Shown here: positions 16,133-23,633 of the stretch, in pieces
How positions within the stretch are numbered: the first letter of the stretch is position 1
Layout: every line of letters starts with the position of its first letter
Assembly: GCA_019119355.1 (NCBI GenBank)
Contig: DWXE01000010.1
Location: forward strand, 141,238-183,722
DNA length: 42,485 nt
Direction of reading: 5' to 3'
Source of the DNA: Candidatus Eisenbergiella merdigallinarum
GTDB lineage: Bacteria > Bacillota > Clostridia > Lachnospirales > Lachnospiraceae
The notes under the pieces: generated by a model
Databases searched by the model: none
Seen by the model: only the letters and a program-made list of their open reading frames with translations
Told to the model about the DNA's origin: nothing
Program-made: the position numbers and the translations under genes

Positions 16133-18370
16133 ATGAACGACAGAATCATCAAAACGGAATATTCAGAAGTGATGCAGAAGTCCTTTATCGATTACGCCAT
16201 GAGCGTGATCGTATCCAGGGCCCTGCCCGACGTCCGGGACGGATTGAAGCCGGTGCAGAGAAGGGTGCTCTACGACATGTACGAGCTGGGCATCCGATAC
16301 GACCGCCCTTACAGAAAGAGCGCCCGCATCGTGGGCGATACCATGGGTAAATACCACCCCCACGGGGACAGCTCCATCTACGAAGCGCTGGTGGTGATGG
16401 CCCAGGAATTCAAAAAGGGACAGCCCCTGATCGACGGCCACGGCAACTTCGGCAACATCGAAGGGGACGGGGCCGCGGCCATGCGCTATACGGAAGCCCG
16501 CCTTGAGAAGATCGCCCAGGAGGCGTTCCTGGAGGATCTGGACAAAAACGTGGTGGACTTCGTCCCCAACTTCGACGAGACGGAGAAGGAACCTTCGGTG
16601 CTCCCCTGCAGGATCCCCAACCTCCTGGTCAACGGCTCGGAGGGCATCGCGGTGGGGATGGCCACCAGCATCCCGCCCCACAACCTGGGGGAAGTGATCG
16701 ACGCCATGAAAGCCTACATGCAGGACGAGACCATCTCCACAAAGGAGCTGATGCGCTACTTAAAGGGGCCGGATTTTCCTACCGGAGGGATCGTGACGAA
16801 CCGGGACGATCTGGAGAGCATCTATGAAACCGGCACGGGCAAGATCAGACTGCGGGGCCGGGTGGAGAAGGAAAAGGGGAAGGGCGGCAGGACCAACGTG
16901 GTCATCACCGAGATTCCCTACACCATGATCGGCGCAAACATCGGGAAGTTCCTGGCGGACGTGGCCGCCCTGGCGGAGAGCAAAAAGACCTCGGACATCG
17001 TGGACATCTCCAACCAGTCCTCCAAAGAGGGGATCCGCATCGTCATCGAACTCAAAAAGGATGCGGACGTGGACAATTTCATCGGCCTTCTCTACAAGAA
17101 GACCAGGCTGGAGGATTCCTTCGGCGTCAACATGCTGGCCATTTCCGACGGCCGCCCGGAGACCATGGGCTTAAAGCAGATCATCCGGGCCAACGTGGAT
17201 TTCCAGTTCGAGATCAACCGCCGCAAGTTCGAGACCCTTCTGGCCAAGGAGCAGAACCGCAGGGAGATTCAGGAAGGGCTGATCAAGGCCTGCAACGTCA
17301 TCGACCTGATCATCGAGATCCTCCGGGGCTCCCGGGACCGGGCCATGGCGAAGGCCTGTCTGGTGGAGGGAAGCACGGAGGGGATTTCCTTCAAGTCCAA
17401 AGAATCGGCGGTCATGGCGGGCTATCTGCGCTTTACGGACCGTCAGGCGGACGCCATTCTGGATATGCGGCTGTATAAGCTCATCGGCCTGGAGATCGAG
17501 GCGCTGGTGAAGGAACACGAGGACACGCTGGCCAATATTTACCGCTACGAGGATATCCTGGAGCGCAAAAGCTCCATGGCGCAGGTGATTTTGAACGATC
17601 TGGAAGCCATGAAAAAGGAATATTCCAGGGAGCGCAGGACGTCCATCGAAAACTGCGGGGAGGTGGCCTACGAGGAGAAGAAGCCCGAGGAGGTGGAGGT
17701 TTACTGCCTCATCGACCGTTTCGGCTATACCAGGATCATCGATACGGCGACCTTCGAGCGCAACCGGGACGCCGTGCTTTCGGAAAACAGGTTCGCCTTC
17801 CCCTGCAAAAATACGGGCCGGATCTGCCTGTTCACGGACACGGGGCAGCTGTATACGGTCAGGGTGTCGGACCTCCCGCTGGGCAGGCTGCGGGAGAAAG
17901 GGGTCCCTCTGGACAACGTGAGCAATTTCGACTCCGCGAAAGAGCAGCTCCTGCTGGCCGCCAGCCAGAGCGACCTGAATCTGTACAGGGTTCTGTTCGT
18001 CACCGCGCAGGCCATGGCCAAAACGGTGGACGGAGGGGAATTCGACGTGACCAAGAAGACCGTATCCGCCACCCGCCTGTCCCCGGGGGACAGGGTGGTG
18101 GACGTGACGGTTTTGAAGGATCAGAAAAACATCGTGCTGCAGTCCGTTGACGGATATTTCCTCCGCTTTTGCGTGGAAGAGATTCCGGAAAAGAAGAAGA
18201 CCGCCATCGGCGTGCGGGCCATGAGGCTGGCGCCGGAGGACGCTGTGGAAGCCGTGTACTACGATTCCCCCGGGCAGGAGACTTCCGTCTCCTATAAGAG
18301 CAGAACGCTGACGCTGGGCCAGATCCGCGCCGGAAAGCGGGATCAGAAGGGCGTCAGGATCAGAGGATAA
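16133..18370 (+). CDS. Type IIA DNA topoisomerase subunit A (GyrA/ParC family)
   Basis: The DNA breakage-reunion subunit, 745 residues. The catalytic tyrosine is Tyr119 in [10 protein letters not shown]. The quinolone pocket reads [12 protein letters not shown] with Ser80 and Glu84, the residues usually found in susceptible enzymes. The C-terminal region (from about residue 520) shows degenerate beta-propeller blades ([43 protein letters not shown]). I find no canonical GyrA box (QRRGGKG); the closest part is [10 protein letters not shown]. Lack of the box and the short length point to a topoisomerase IV-like (decatenating) enzyme, which is an inference. It is 25 bp behind subunit B and 14 bp before rsmD. 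Confidence 0.92.
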   Translation: MNDRIIKTEYSEVMQKSFIDYAMSVIVSRALPDVRDGLKPVQRRVLYDMYELGIRYDRPYRKSARIVGDTMGKYHPHGDSSIYEALVVMAQEFKKGQPLIDGHGNFGNIEGDGAAAMRYTEARLEKIAQEAFLEDLDKNVVDFVPNFDETEKEPSVLPCRIPNLLVNGSEGIAVGMATSIPPHNLGEVIDAMKAYMQDETISTKELMRYLKGPDFPTGGIVTNRDDLESIYETGTGKIRLRGRVEKEKGKGGRTNVVITEIPYTMIGANIGKFLADVAALAESKKTSDIVDISNQSSKEGIRIVIELKKDADVDNFIGLLYKKTRLEDSFGVNMLAISDGRPETMGLKQIIRANVDFQFEINRRKFETLLAKEQNRREIQEGLIKACNVIDLIIEILRGSRDRAMAKACLVEGSTEGISFKSKESAVMAGYLRFTDRQADAILDMRLYKLIGLEIEALVKEHEDTLANIYRYEDILERKSSMAQVILNDLEAMKKEYSRERRTSIENCGEVAYEEKKPEEVEVYCLIDRFGYTRIIDTATFERNRDAVLSENRFAFPCKNTGRICLFTDTGQLYTVRVSDLPLGRLREKGVPLDNVSNFDSAKEQLLLAASQSDLNLYRVLFVTAQAMAKTVDGGEFDVTKKTVSATRLSPGDRVVDVTVLKDQKNIVLQSVDGYFLRFCVEEIPEKKKTAIGVRAMRLAPEDAVEAVYYDSPGQETSVSYKSRTLTLGQIRAGKRDQKGVRIRG

Positions 18371-18384
18371 AGGAGGATTTTCTC

Positions 18385-18969
18385 ATGAGAGTCATCGCAG
18401 GAGAGGCCAGGAGCCTCCCGCTGAAAGCCCCTCAGGGCCAGGATACCAGGCCCACCACGGACCGGATCAAGGAAACGCTGTTCAATATCCTGCAGACCCG
18501 GATCCCGTGCAACGTGTTCATCGATCTGTGCAGCGGCAGCGGCTCCATCGGCATCGAGGCAATCAGCCGGGGAGCCAGACGGGCCTATTTCGTGGAAAAC
18601 GGGAGGGAAGCCGCCAGATGTATCGCGGACAATCTGCATTTCACCAGATTTGAGGACCGCGCGGTTCTCTTAAAGCAGGACGTGCTGGGCGCCATCCCGT
18701 CCATCCACGAAAAGGAGGCCGATGTGATCTTCATGGACCCGCCCTATGAGGCAGGCCTGGAAGAACCGGTGCTGGCGGCCCTGTCCTGCGCGCGCTACGT
18801 GACGGAGCACACCCTGATCATCATCGAGGCGCAGCTGCAGAAGGATTTTGGATTCGCCGGGGAATACGGCTTTTCCGTGGTGCGGGAAAAATGCTATAAG
18901 ACGAACAAACACGTGTTTCTGAAGAGGAAAGAGGAAAATGAAAGCAGCGATTTACCCGGGAAGCTTTGA
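18385..18969 (+). CDS. rsmD: 16S rRNA (guanine(966)-N(2))-methyltransferase RsmD
   Basis: RsmD methylates G966 of 16S rRNA using S-adenosylmethionine. The 194-residue protein begins [16 protein letters not shown], has [16 protein letters not shown], the cofactor-binding [18 protein letters not shown] and the catalytic FMDPPYEAG motif, all diagnostic. Start ATG 18385 follows AAGGAGG. The 3' end overlaps coaD by 32 bp, the standard pairing of these two genes across Firmicutes. Confidence 0.95.
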   Translation: MRVIAGEARSLPLKAPQGQDTRPTTDRIKETLFNILQTRIPCNVFIDLCSGSGSIGIEAISRGARRAYFVENGREAARCIADNLHFTRFEDRAVLLKQDVLGAIPSIHEKEADVIFMDPPYEAGLEEPVLAALSCARYVTEHTLIIIEAQLQKDFGFAGEYGFSVVREKCYKTNKHVFLKRKEENESSDLPGKL

Positions 18970-19429
18970 CCCGGTCACCTATGGACATCTGGATGTGATT
19001 TGCCGCGCAGCGTCTATTTTTGACGAATTGACCGTGAGCGTGCTGAACAATAAAGTAAAGACTCCATTGTTTTCTGTGGAGGAACGTGTTAAAATACTGG
19101 AAGAAGCGACAAAGGACCTTCCGAACGTGAAAGTGGAATCCTTCAGCGGCCTGCTGATCGATTATGCCCGCAGCAAGGACATCCATGTAGCGATCCGGGG
19201 GCTTCGGGCCATTACGGACTTCGAATACGAGCTGCAGAACGCCCAGACGAACAAGATGCTTTCCGGCGGCGCTCTGGACACCGTATTTTTGACCACCAGC
19301 CTGGAATACGCCTATCTGAGTTCTTCCAGCGTGAAGGAAATCGCCAGCTTCGCCGGGGATATTTCTCAGTGCGTCCCTCCTTTTGTCGCCGATCTCGTTT
19401 ATGAAAAATACGGCCACCCCAAAAAGTGA
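18938..19429 (+). CDS. coaD: Phosphopantetheine adenylyltransferase
   Basis: CoaD transfers AMP from ATP to 4'-phosphopantetheine, the penultimate step of coenzyme A synthesis. The 163-residue protein begins [18 protein letters not shown], containing the nucleotidyltransferase (T/H)xGH motif, and has [18 protein letters not shown] and the C-terminal [18 protein letters not shown] ribosome site (AGAGGA) lies inside the end of rsmD, whose coding region it overlaps by 32 bp. Full length with all motifs intact. Confidence 0.97.
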   Translation: MKAAIYPGSFDPVTYGHLDVICRAASIFDELTVSVLNNKVKTPLFSVEERVKILEEATKDLPNVKVESFSGLLIDYARSKDIHVAIRGLRAITDFEYELQNAQTNKMLSGGALDTVFLTTSLEYAYLSSSSVKEIASFAGDISQCVPPFVADLVYEKYGHPKK

Positions 19430-19433
19430 GGAT

Positions 19434-20015
19434 ATGATGAGCAGCAGAATTGAACAGTTGATTGACGAAATCGAAGAATACATCGATAACTGCAAATACC
19501 AGCCCCTTTCCAATACGAAGATCATCGTGAACAAGGAAGAGATCGATGAACTCCTGCGGGAGCTGAGGATGAAGACGCCGGAGGAGATCAAGCGGTATCA
19601 GAAGATCATCAGCAACAAGGAAGCGATCTTAAACGATGCCCGGGAAAAGGCGCAGTCTCTGATCAACGAGGCGACGGAGCAGACTTCCGAACTGATCAAC
19701 GAGCACGAGATCATGCAGCAGGCTTACGCCCAGGCCAACGAAGTGGTCCAGCTGGCTACCAGGCAGGCGCAGGATATCGTGGATAACGCCACCATGGAGG
19801 CCAACGCCATCCGGGAGTCCGTCATGCAGTACACGGACGATATGATGGCGAACATCGAGAACATCATCACCCATGCCATCGAGGCGGCCAATACCCACTA
19901 CGGCAATCTGGTGAGCGATTTGACCAGCTTAAACGACGTCGTGCAGAGCAACCGCGCGGAGTTCCACGCCCAGAACGAGGGCGGATACGACGATTCCGCG
20001 GATTCGGACGAATAA
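19434..20015 (+). CDS. Coiled-coil protein downstream of coaD, function unknown
   Basis: The 193-residue protein is predicted almost entirely helical. After MMSSRIEQLIDEIEEYIDNC it has PLSNTKIIVNKEEIDELLRE, then long heptad-like stretches rich in Glu, Ala and Gln (KAQSLINEATEQTSELINE, QATRQAQDIVDNATMEA-like). The tail is acidic (DDSADSDE). No membrane segment or signal is seen. The helical Ala/Glu pattern resembles the ATP synthase b subunit or DivIVA-like scaffolds, and homologues beside coaD are common in Lachnospiraceae as far as I recall, but I cannot name a function. ATG 19434 and ATG 19437 are adjacent; GTGAGG at 19426-19431 suits the second slightly better. It starts 4 bp behind coaD. 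Confidence 0.8.
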   Translation: MMSSRIEQLIDEIEEYIDNCKYQPLSNTKIIVNKEEIDELLRELRMKTPEEIKRYQKIISNKEAILNDAREKAQSLINEATEQTSELINEHEIMQQAYAQANEVVQLATRQAQDIVDNATMEANAIRESVMQYTDDMMANIENIITHAIEAANTHYGNLVSDLTSLNDVVQSNRAEFHAQNEGGYDDSADSDE

Positions 20016-20049
20016 CGGCGCGGGATCTTCTTCTGACAGGAGCTTTCTG

Positions 20050-20101
20050 AGAATATTTATACGCTTTGAAACGGATCAGGGCGTATAAATATTCTTATTT
20101 T
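20050..20101 (+). terminator. 15-bp perfect inverted repeat, possible terminator of the coaD transcript
   Basis: AGAATATTTATACGC (20050-20064) and GCGTATAAATATTCT (20081-20095) are exactly complementary with a 16-nt loop, followed by TATTTTGCG. It sits 35 bp behind the coiled-coil gene. The stem is AT-rich, so it may instead be a protein-binding site; TTGAAA (20066-20071) and TATTCT (20090-20095) with 18-bp spacing inside it could form a promoter for the amidase gene. Confidence 0.5.
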
Positions 20102-20200
20102 GCGTGGAAGGATCGCGGCTTTGCGCCGGGGGATCCGTCGCGGTTTCCGCGTTCCCCGCTTTCAGATCGATTTGGCGAGCGCTTCGGAATGGAGGAAAAA

Positions 20201-21244
20201 ATGAGAAACTTCAAAATTAAAAAAGTGGCTCTGGCCGCCGTCTGCGCGGCCCTTCTGTTCTGGGAGGGCCTGGGCTGCCCGGCGGCGGAAACCGTACAGG
20301 CCGCGCAGAAGGACTCCGTCGTGGTGGTGATCGATCCCGGGCACGGAGGGACCGGCGGGCGCAACGAAGGCGGAATTTTCGGGACCAACGTGGAAAAGCA
20401 TCTGACGATGCTCACCGCTCAGGCCATGAAGCAGACGCTGGAGCAGTTCGAGGGAGTGCGGGTCTTTCTGACCCGGGAGGACGACAGGGAAGTCTCCCTG
20501 ACGGACCGGGCGAAGATCGCAAAACAGTACGGCGCGGACCTGATGGTTTCCCTGCACTACAATATGTCTTCCGATCACAGCCTGTACGGGGCGGAAGCCT
20601 GGACGTCCGCTTTCGGGGACGAATACGCGAAGGGACAGAGCTTCGCGCGGCTCTGGCTGTCCGATGTGCAGGCGGCCTACGGCCTGTACGGGCGCGGGGC
20701 GAAGGTGCGCCTGGGCAGCTCCGGAAAGGACTATTACGGGGTGATCCGGGCCGCCCGGGAACGGGGGATCCCCTGCGTGATTCTGGAGCACTGCCATCTG
20801 GACAACGCCAACGACAACGGGCTGGTATCCGCGCCGGAGCAGATCGCAGCCTTCGGCGTTACGGACGCCCTCAGCGTGGCGAAATACTTTCAGCTGAAAT
20901 CCACGGCCCTGGGGCTGGATTACTCCGGGTTTTCCTCTCCGGCGGTGACGGCTCCCGGACAGGGGGCGCAGCCGGATTCCACCGCGCCGCAGATCCTTTC
21001 CGCCACGGCGAAGAGGGCGGGAGAGGGGACGATATCCGTGACGGTGGAGGCGGCGGATCCGGAGTCCGGCCTTCTGTATTACAGCTGGTCGGCGGACGGC
21101 GGGCTTTCCTGGTCCGCCCTGCAGCGCTGGCCGGGAGGGGAAACGGCGACGTTTTCGTGCCCGGTTCCCGCGTCCGGAAGCCTGCTGGTGCGGGCGCACA
21201 ACGCCTATGACCTGACCGCTCAGGCCGCGGTGACAAATCCGTAA
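20201..21244 (+). CDS. Secreted N-acetylmuramoyl-L-alanine amidase (Amidase_3)
   Basis: The enzyme cleaves the bond between N-acetylmuramic acid and L-alanine in peptidoglycan. A signal peptide (MRNFKIKKVALAAVCAALLFW..., cleavage near VQA-AQ around residue 34) precedes the catalytic domain. Zinc ligands are seen in VIDPGHGGTGG, in NVEKHLT and in SLHYNMSSD, and the catalytic Glu in CVILEHCHLDNAND. The last 90 residues (TAPQILSATAKRAGEGTISV..., YYSWSADGGLSWS) look like an Ig-like domain that may bind the cell surface. I start at ATG 20201 behind GGAGG (20191-20195) because it begins a signal peptide; the open frame extends further upstream without support. The 3' end overlaps ylbJ on the other strand by 25 bp. 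Related enzymes act in sporulation or cell separation. Confidence 0.92.
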   Translation: MRNFKIKKVALAAVCAALLFWEGLGCPAAETVQAAQKDSVVVVIDPGHGGTGGRNEGGIFGTNVEKHLTMLTAQAMKQTLEQFEGVRVFLTREDDREVSLTDRAKIAKQYGADLMVSLHYNMSSDHSLYGAEAWTSAFGDEYAKGQSFARLWLSDVQAAYGLYGRGAKVRLGSSGKDYYGVIRAARERGIPCVILEHCHLDNANDNGLVSAPEQIAAFGVTDALSVAKYFQLKSTALGLDYSGFSSPAVTAPGQGAQPDSTAPQILSATAKRAGEGTISVTVEAADPESGLLYYSWSADGGLSWSALQRWPGGETATFSCPVPASGSLLVRAHNAYDLTAQAAVTNP

Positions 21245-22152
21245 AAGGCGGCGGTGAGCAGGGTCTGCACGGTTTTGTGAAAGGCGTATTCCTTCAGGGA
21301 GAGGTCCGTGCCGTGCAGGCAGCTGTAGGTCTGGGCGAGGCAGGACAGCCCGCCCAGGGGAAGGAAGATGAAAGCCAGCGATCCGTCCCCGGGTTCAAGG
21401 CGGGACAGGCCGCTGGTGATTTCCAGAAGGGGGCCCATCAGGCGCACGGCGTCCGGGAAATCGCGCAAAAGCAGCCGGGGAAGCAGATTGAGCAGGTTGC
21501 AGAAGATCATATAGCCGCCCAGAGCGGTGATGGCGTTGAGCGCGGACAGGATGGAAGCGTTCAGTTCGGAAAAGAACCGGTTCAGGGTCAGGCCCTCCTT
21601 CGGGTCCGATGCCGGGGAGCAACCTCCGCCGGAAGCCACGTCCGAAAAGAGGGTATGGCGCAGGATGAGGCCGTAAAGGAAGGGGATCCCGTACATTCCC
21701 AGAAGGGCGACGGCGGGCCGTTTGGCCGGAAAGAGCCGGAGCGCGTAGCCGGTGAAATAGACGGGGCCGATGTTGTTGCAGAAGGCCAGCATCAGGGTAG
21801 CTTCCCGGCGGGACAGCCTGCCCTTTTCATAGCTCTGCGCGCAGACTCTGGCGCCCATGGGAAATCCGCACAAAAAGCCGATGACCAGGCAGTACAGGCA
21901 GGAATCGGACAGCCGGAAGAGCGGCCGCAGAACCGGGGCGAAGAGGGAGGCGAAGCTGTCCGACAGCCCCAGCCCGATGAGCAGCCCGGACAGGATCATG
22001 AAGGGGAAAAGGGCCGGGATCATTTTCTGAAACCAGAGGTTGAGCCCTTCCAGGGAAAGGGACAGGGCGGGTTCGGGATACAGGAGGATGGTCAGCCAGA
22101 GGGCTGAAAACAGGAGCAAAAATCCTGCTTTGGCGAATCTTTTTGACATCAT
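21220..22152 (-). CDS. ylbJ: YlbJ-like sporulation integral membrane protein
   Basis: The 310-residue protein has about eight membrane segments and the nucleoside-recognition (Gate) domain pattern: LNLWFQKMIPALFPFMILSG, IGFLCGFPMGARVCAQSYEKG, and AFCNNIGPVYFTG. This reads as YlbJ, which in Bacillus subtilis is needed for heat-resistant spores and lies next to coaD, as here with one gene between. Transcription is opposite to the amidase gene, with overlapping 3' ends (21220-21244). No clear ribosome site precedes the two adjacent ATGs at 22152 and 22149, so the start is moderately certain. The cytoplasmic loop GGGCSPASDPKEG looks variable. Confidence 0.87.
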   Translation of the reverse strand: MMSKRFAKAGFLLLFSALWLTILLYPEPALSLSLEGLNLWFQKMIPALFPFMILSGLLIGLGLSDSFASLFAPVLRPLFRLSDSCLYCLVIGFLCGFPMGARVCAQSYEKGRLSRREATLMLAFCNNIGPVYFTGYALRLFPAKRPAVALLGMYGIPFLYGLILRHTLFSDVASGGGCSPASDPKEGLTLNRFFSELNASILSALNAITALGGYMIFCNLLNLLPRLLLRDFPDAVRLMGPLLEITSGLSRLEPGDGSLAFIFLPLGGLSCLAQTYSCLHGTDLSLKEYAFHKTVQTLLTAAFYGFVTAA

Positions 22153-22178
22153 ATTTATGTACCGGACGGCGGAAAGGA

Positions 22179-22187
22179 TGGTATACT
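22179..22187 (+). promoter_or_regulatory. Extended -10 promoter before the pseudouridine synthase gene
   Basis: TGGTATACT is an extended -10 element (TGn TATACT, hexamer 22182-22187) 44 bp before the GTG start of the rsuA-like gene. No good -35 is present at 17 bp, as is often the case for extended -10 promoters. It lies in the divergent gap with ylbJ. Confidence 0.5.
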
Positions 22188-22230
22188 GAATGTCTATGAA
22201 GGCAGCGGGAATTTCATGCAGGAGGCGGCC

Positions 22231-22938
22231 GTGATCAGACTGGATAAGTTATTGTGCGAGATGGGGGCGGGGAGCCGCAGCGAAGTCAAAGCCATGCTCA
22301 AAAAGGGGCGGGTGACGGTGGACGGCCGGCCCGTTTTATCGGGGGACAGGAAGGTGCCGGAGCAGGGCGCGACCGTCTGTCTGGACGGCCAGCCCCTGAC
22401 GTATGCGGGAACGGTCTATTATGTGCTGCACAAGCCGGCTGGGGTGGTGACGGCGGTGAAGGACGCGCGGGAGAAGACGGTGATGGACCTGATGCGGGAT
22501 GCGCCGGGAAAGGATCTGTTCCCTGCAGGAAGGCTGGATAAGGATACGGAAGGGCTCCTTCTGATCACCAACGACGGCGGGCTGGCCCACCGGCTCCTTT
22601 CCCCGAAAAAGCACGTGGAGAAGACCTATCTGGCCCACACCGCCCTGCCGGTGACGGAGGAGATGTGCCGCCTCCTGGAAGCGGGCGTGGACATCGGGGA
22701 CGAAAAGCCCGCGCTTCCCGCCAGGGCCAGGAAGCTGGCGGATCGGGAAGACGGCCTCCTTCTGACCGTCGTGGAAGGGCGGTTCCACCAGGTCAAACGG
22801 ATGCTGAAGGCCGTGGGGAACGAGGTGCTCTATTTAAAACGGATTTCCATGGGCCCGCTGGAGCTGGGGGATCTTCCCTGCGGCAGCTGGCGGCCGCTTT
22901 CCGAACAGGAAAAAAGGGCGCTGGGAATCGAAGAGTAA
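22231..22938 (+). CDS. RsuA-family 16S rRNA pseudouridine synthase
   Basis: An N-terminal S4 RNA-binding domain (RLDKLLCEMGAGSRSEVKAM, about residues 2-60) precedes the catalytic domain with YVLHKPAGVVTA, the GRLDKDTEGLLLITNDG motif containing the catalytic Asp, and EGRFHQVKRMLKAVG. This is the RsuA/RluB/RluE class, which converts a uridine of rRNA to pseudouridine. I place the start at GTG 22231 behind AGGAGG (22220-22225, 5-nt spacing); the in-frame ATG at 22216 overlaps that site. It opens a run of nine same-strand genes with small gaps or overlaps. The exact target uridine cannot be read from sequence. Confidence 0.93.
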   Translation: MIRLDKLLCEMGAGSRSEVKAMLKKGRVTVDGRPVLSGDRKVPEQGATVCLDGQPLTYAGTVYYVLHKPAGVVTAVKDAREKTVMDLMRDAPGKDLFPAGRLDKDTEGLLLITNDGGLAHRLLSPKKHVEKTYLAHTALPVTEEMCRLLEAGVDIGDEKPALPARARKLADREDGLLLTVVEGRFHQVKRMLKAVGNEVLYLKRISMGPLELGDLPCGSWRPLSEQEKRALGIEE

Positions 22939-22952
22939 AGGATGACGACGGT

Positions 22953-23633
22953 ATGGACGGAATGGATCTGTTAAACGGAGTGGAAGCGGTGATTTTCGAT
23001 CTGGACGGCTCCCTGGTGGACTCCATGTGGATCTGGTATCAGATCGATGTGGAGTATCTGGGGCGTTACGGCCTTTCGGTGCCGCAGGACCTCCAGCGCG
23101 CCATCGAGGGGTTCAGCTTTTCGGAGACGGCGGAATACTTCAAAATGCGGTTCGCCCTTCCGGATCCGGTGGAGGAGATCAAACGGGTCTGGAACCGGAT
23201 GGCGCTGGACAAATACATACACCAGGTGCCCTTGAAGCCGGGGGCGGGGGAATTTCTGGAACTCTGCCGCCGGCGCGGGATCAGGCTGGGGATCGCCACC
23301 AGCAATTCCAGGGAGCTGGTGGGCGCGGTGGCGGAGGCCAGAGGGCTGAGCGGCTTCTTTTCCTGCATCATGACGGGCTGCGACGTGGGAAGGGGAAAGC
23401 CCGCGCCGGACATCTATCTGGCGGTGGCGAAGGAACTCCGTACGGCCCCCAAAAACTGCCTGGTCTTCGAGGATATCGTGCCGGGGATCCTGGCCGGGAA
23501 GGCCGCCGGGATGCGGGTATGCGCGGTGGAGGACGCGTACTCCATGCCGCAGAAAGAGGAGAAAATGCGGCTGGCCGACGGCTACATCCGGGATTATCGG
23601 GAAATTTGGAAGGGAGAGGAAACGGCGATTTGA
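22953..23633 (+). CDS. HAD family hydrolase (beta-phosphoglucomutase/phosphatase-like)
   Basis: All HAD motifs are present in the 226-residue protein: motif I VIFDLDGSLVDSM, motif II IATSNS, the lysine of motif III in GRGKPAPDIYL, and motif IV VFEDIVPGILAGKAAG. The helical cap between residues 20 and 95 is of the subclass I type found in beta-phosphoglucomutases and small sugar phosphatases. The substrate is not predictable. ATG 22953 lies 14 bp behind the pseudouridine synthase stop, and the TGA overlaps the TTG start of the next gene, so translation is probably coupled. Confidence 0.88.
   Translation: MDGMDLLNGVEAVIFDLDGSLVDSMWIWYQIDVEYLGRYGLSVPQDLQRAIEGFSFSETAEYFKMRFALPDPVEEIKRVWNRMALDKYIHQVPLKPGAGEFLELCRRRGIRLGIATSNSRELVGAVAEARGLSGFFSCIMTGCDVGRGKPAPDIYLAVAKELRTAPKNCLVFEDIVPGILAGKAAGMRVCAVEDAYSMPQKEEKMRLADGYIRDYREIWKGEETAI

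Noticed and set aside
14137..16152. Long minus-strand open frame of 671 codons opposite topoisomerase subunit B
   Set aside because: It is the mirror of a fully convincing gene in GC-rich DNA; its translation is rich in His, Gln, Arg and Pro with no family pattern, so it is a shadow frame.
22150..22162. Sigma-E-like -10 (CATAAAT) before ylbJ
   Set aside because: It touches the ATG, which would put the transcript start inside the coding region, and no -35 is present.
23027..23629. Upstream extension of the YgiQ frame through the HAD hydrolase gene
   Set aside because: The first 200 codons overlap the HAD gene in another frame and have no protein-like pattern; the YgiQ family start fits TTG 23630.
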